Source: CAZMCH01 sp964564735 (lineage in GTDB: Bacteria > Poribacteria > DTPJ01). From it: 52,857 bases of DNA. The DNA lies in contig CAZMCH010000019.1 of assembly GCA_964564735.1 (NCBI GenBank), forward strand, positions 1 to 52,857, read 5' to 3'. A model generated the notes under the pieces. It searched no databases and was not told the DNA's origin. It saw only the letters and a list, made by a program, of their open reading frames with translations. Shown here piece by piece: positions 51,451 to 52,857 of this stretch. Position 1 is the stretch's first letter. Every line of letters begins with the position of its first letter. The position numbers were made by a program, and so were the translations under genes.

Positions 51451-51605
51451 ATGATTACGAATAGACTTTGCAAATCATCATTAATTATAGCTATTTCCAC
51501 ACTAATTATAATGCTTTCATCACCTTATTCCTCAACGGTAGTATGACTGCTGTTGAATCATCTGGGAAAANNNNNNNNNNTACTTGGGGTAATATAAGGC
51601 AATAA
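51451..51605 (+). pseudogene. gutted LamG-protein gene (signal peptide plus tail only), spanning an assembly gap
   Basis: GTGGAGGGG precedes ATG 51451, which encodes a signal peptide (MITNRLCKSSLIIAIS to SSPYSS) that ends at TGA 51544-51546. Another frame, starting at 51531 with LNGSMTAVESSGK and continuing after the Ns as TWGNIRQ and a stop at 51603-51605, is the typical tail of the LamG proteins in this window (compare KMATKWGTIK and ANRWGAIKK). The LamG domain of about 190 residues between these parts is missing, with a frame change at the junction. Either the gene has been internally deleted, or the assembly collapsed here; the frame is consistent across the 10-N gap. Confidence 0.6.
51571..51580. 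other. assembly gap (10 Ns)
   Basis: Ten consecutive unknown bases, so the true length and content are not known. It lies in the tail of the LamG relic. Confidence 0.99.
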
Positions 51606-51618
51606 AAAGGAATAGACC

Positions 51619-51939
51619 ATGAAAACTATCACGAATGAAATTCTTCAGCAGATTATCAGAAGAATTGTGGATGTTGCGCATCCAGAGAGAATTATTATGT
51701 TTGGTTCATCTGCAAGGGGTGAAATGAGAAACGATAGTGATGTTGATCTGCTAGTTATAAAAGATGGTAATTTTGACTATTATAATTTATTGGGTGAAAT
51801 TTACATGAATCTATTTGGCGTTGGCATTGGAGTGGATGTTATAATTGCAACACCAGAGCAAGTGGAAAAATATAAAAATATTAATTATCTAGTTATTGCT
51901 CCCGCTATAAGAGAAGGGAAAGAGGTTTATCATGTTTGA
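51619..51939 (+). CDS. mntA: MNT-domain nucleotidyltransferase (MntA-like antitoxin)
   Basis: 106 residues, a minimal nucleotidyltransferase. It has the motif Gly29-Ser30 then ten residues and Asp41-x-Asp43 (FGSSARGEMRNDSDVDLLV), giving the two metal-binding aspartates of the polymerase-beta fold. Such proteins pair with a HEPN toxin; in characterised MntA-HepT systems the antitoxin AMPylates the toxin. The gene overlaps the HEPN gene by eight bases, the standard arrangement. It lies 13 bases after the LamG relic and is the second toxin-antitoxin type unit inside the riboflavin operon. Confidence 0.88.
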   Translation: MKTITNEILQQIIRRIVDVAHPERIIMFGSSARGEMRNDSDVDLLVIKDGNFDYYNLLGEIYMNLFGVGIGVDVIIATPEQVEKYKNINYLVIAPAIREGKEVYHV

Positions 51940-52333
51940 GCGCTATGCTCCAGAAGACCCAAAAGAATGGATAAATAGGGCTTATAGCAGTCTTAACATG
52001 GCAAAGAAAGACCCGAATGATGTTTATCTTGAAGACCTTTGCTACAATGCTCAACAAGCTGTCGAAAAGGCTATTAAGGCTGTTTTTATCAAATACGAGA
52101 TAGACTTTCCTTTTACCCATGATATTGCAGAATTGCTTTCAATATTACAGAGAAAAATCTACGAGTTTCCTGAGTATGTGAAGCAATCAATAAACCATAC
52201 AAAATTTGCGGTTCTTACGCGTTATCCTGGGATAGCGCCTCCAATTAAACAGAAAGATTACGAAGAAGCAATTATTATAGCTGAAAAAGTTGTTAATTGG
52301 GCAGAAAGTATTGTATGTTCACAGGAATTATAG
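51932..52333 (+). CDS. HEPN-domain protein (HepT-like toxin partner)
   Basis: 133 residues of the HEPN (PF05168) type. It has WINRAYSSLNMAKKDP, the helix LCYNAQQAVEKAIKAVFIKY, the PFTHDIAELLSIL segment and the TRYPGI segment before the last helix. The RxxxxH ribonuclease motif of some HepT toxins is not clearly present, so it may be the binding-type HEPN subgroup or a weaker enzyme. It overlaps its MNT partner at the start. Its final 19 bases overlap the start of ribE, so the last residues (VCSQEL) are encoded by ribE sequence. Confidence 0.85.
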   Translation: MFERYAPEDPKEWINRAYSSLNMAKKDPNDVYLEDLCYNAQQAVEKAIKAVFIKYEIDFPFTHDIAELLSILQRKIYEFPEYVKQSINHTKFAVLTRYPGIAPPIKQKDYEEAIIIAEKVVNWAESIVCSQEL

Positions 52334-52857
52334 AAGAAATAGGCATTATAGCAAATATTGAGCGTTCAGCCAATTCATGCAAGTTAATCATCAGCGCAAA
52401 AAAGATCATAGATGATTGCAAAGACGGCGACAGCATATCCGTCAACGGAACATGCCTTACAGTTACAAGACGGCTTGCTGGAGGATTCATCGCAGACGTG
52501 ATGGCTGAAACTATGCGAAGAACCAACCTTGATGATCTCAAAACAGGCGATAAAGTAAATCTTGAAAGATCATTACGTCTCAGTGATCGTCTCGGCGGAC
52601 ACATGGTTGCAGGTCATGTTGACGAAGTTGGCACAGTCATTGAGCTTATTCCAGAAGGCATTGCAACGCTTATGCGAATAATGGTATCATCAGAACTTAT
52701 GCGATATATAGCTGTCAAAGGTTCTGTTTGTATTGATGGCGTTAGTCTGACTGTTACTGATGTTACAGATACAAGCTTTCAGGTGTCATTGATTCCATAT
52801 ACAAAAGAAATTACAATACTGGGATTAAAACGACTCGGTGATAAGGTTAATATAGAG
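52315..52857 (+). CDS. ribE: riboflavin synthase alpha subunit (3' end outside window)
   Basis: The start is MFTGIIEEIG, the canonical beginning of this family, at ATG 52315. 181 residues are visible, of about 200-215 expected, with no stop before the window ends. The first lumazine-binding domain has SISVNGTCLTVTRR, ERSLRLSDRLGGHMVAGHVD and GTVIEL; the second begins near KGSVCIDGVSLTVTDV. It dismutates two molecules of 6,7-dimethyl-8-ribityllumazine to riboflavin. It lies downstream of ribD and the FMN riboswitch but is separated by two toxin-antitoxin type pairs. No clear ribosome site precedes it, so it may depend on coupling with the HEPN gene it overlaps. Confidence 0.95.
   Translation, partial: MFTGIIEEIGIIANIERSANSCKLIISAKKIIDDCKDGDSISVNGTCLTVTRRLAGGFIADVMAETMRRTNLDDLKTGDKVNLERSLRLSDRLGGHMVAGHVDEVGTVIELIPEGIATLMRIMVSSELMRYIAVKGSVCIDGVSLTVTDVTDTSFQVSLIPYTKEITILGLKRLGDKVNIE

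Noticed and set aside
1..52857. CRISPR array, tRNA or rRNA genes, transposase genes, prophage
   Set aside because: No regularly spaced repeats, no cloverleaf-like or rRNA-like stretches, and no integrase or transposase motifs were seen on either strand.

Overview
The window is AT-rich, gene-dense bacterial DNA from a didermic-looking, environmental heterotroph. The best taxonomic clue is the secreted protein at 2301-3779. Its C-terminus carries a FlgD-like sorting module introduced by FPNPFNPETWIPFQL, which I associate with Candidatus Poribacteria and close relatives. The repeated secreted LamG proteins and the many small sugar-modifying enzymes (enolase-superfamily dehydratase, Gfo/Idh/MocA oxidoreductases, ThuA, GH127, GH43-like, xylose-isomerase-like barrels) fit that assignment. 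It is an inference from style, not from a marker gene. A run of 10 Ns at 51571-51580 shows this is a scaffold from a draft or metagenome assembly.

Layout. 1-5205: end of a methyltransferase, an MsbA-like ABC exporter, a cohesin/dockerin secreted protein, an SGNH hydrolase and a DUF502 membrane protein. 5487-13712: a coiled-coil protein, then a nitrogen block (glnK, amtB, glnA on the minus strand), prmA-plsY, metF and a second glnA. 13802-24823: a polysaccharide/sugar region with three LamG proteins, a beta-helix/GH43-like fusion, an FG-GAP propeller, a GH127 arabinofuranosidase with all catalytic residues, a mandelate-racemase-type enzyme and a Gfo/Idh/MocA oxidoreductase. A relic of a molybdenum hydroxylase lies at 22023-22157. 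25019-27807: a compact peptide-modification (RiPP-like) cassette. 28098-32258: isomerase, URO-D-like protein, aldo/keto reductase, YidD and a TPR protein. 32361-37897: an operon-like minus-strand set with two related radical SAM proteins around a GHMP sugar kinase and a ceramidase-like protein. 37923-45367: housekeeping genes (prs, hisF, threonine aldolase, tlyA, dxs, era). 45440-49155: ThuA, LamG and two zinc alcohol dehydrogenases. 49334-52857: a riboflavin operon with a consensus promoter, an FMN riboswitch with terminator, ribD and ribE, interrupted by a VapBC-like pair, a gutted LamG gene and an MNT/HEPN pair.

The most interesting element is the minus-strand cassette at 25019-27913. A consensus promoter drives a TTG-started PqqD-like peptide-recognition protein, followed by a previously uncalled 56-residue Cys/Gly-rich peptide gene at 27257-27427. 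A strong intrinsic terminator follows it, then an HPr-kinase-like P-loop protein and a PF14907-type nucleotidyltransferase. The PqqD-like and kinase-like proteins resemble ScmD and ScmC of the SynChlorMet cassette, but no ScmE/ScmF radical SAM gene is adjacent. The layout suggests a ribosomal peptide modified by phosphorylation and/or nucleotidylation, or matured by radical SAM enzymes encoded elsewhere, possibly at 32361-37897.

Intergenic spaces are rich in small palindromic elements of several families (5994-6095, 13730-13786, 14674-14800, 24884-24986, 25015, 47004-47030, 49192-49240). No tRNA, rRNA, CRISPR array or transposase gene was seen.
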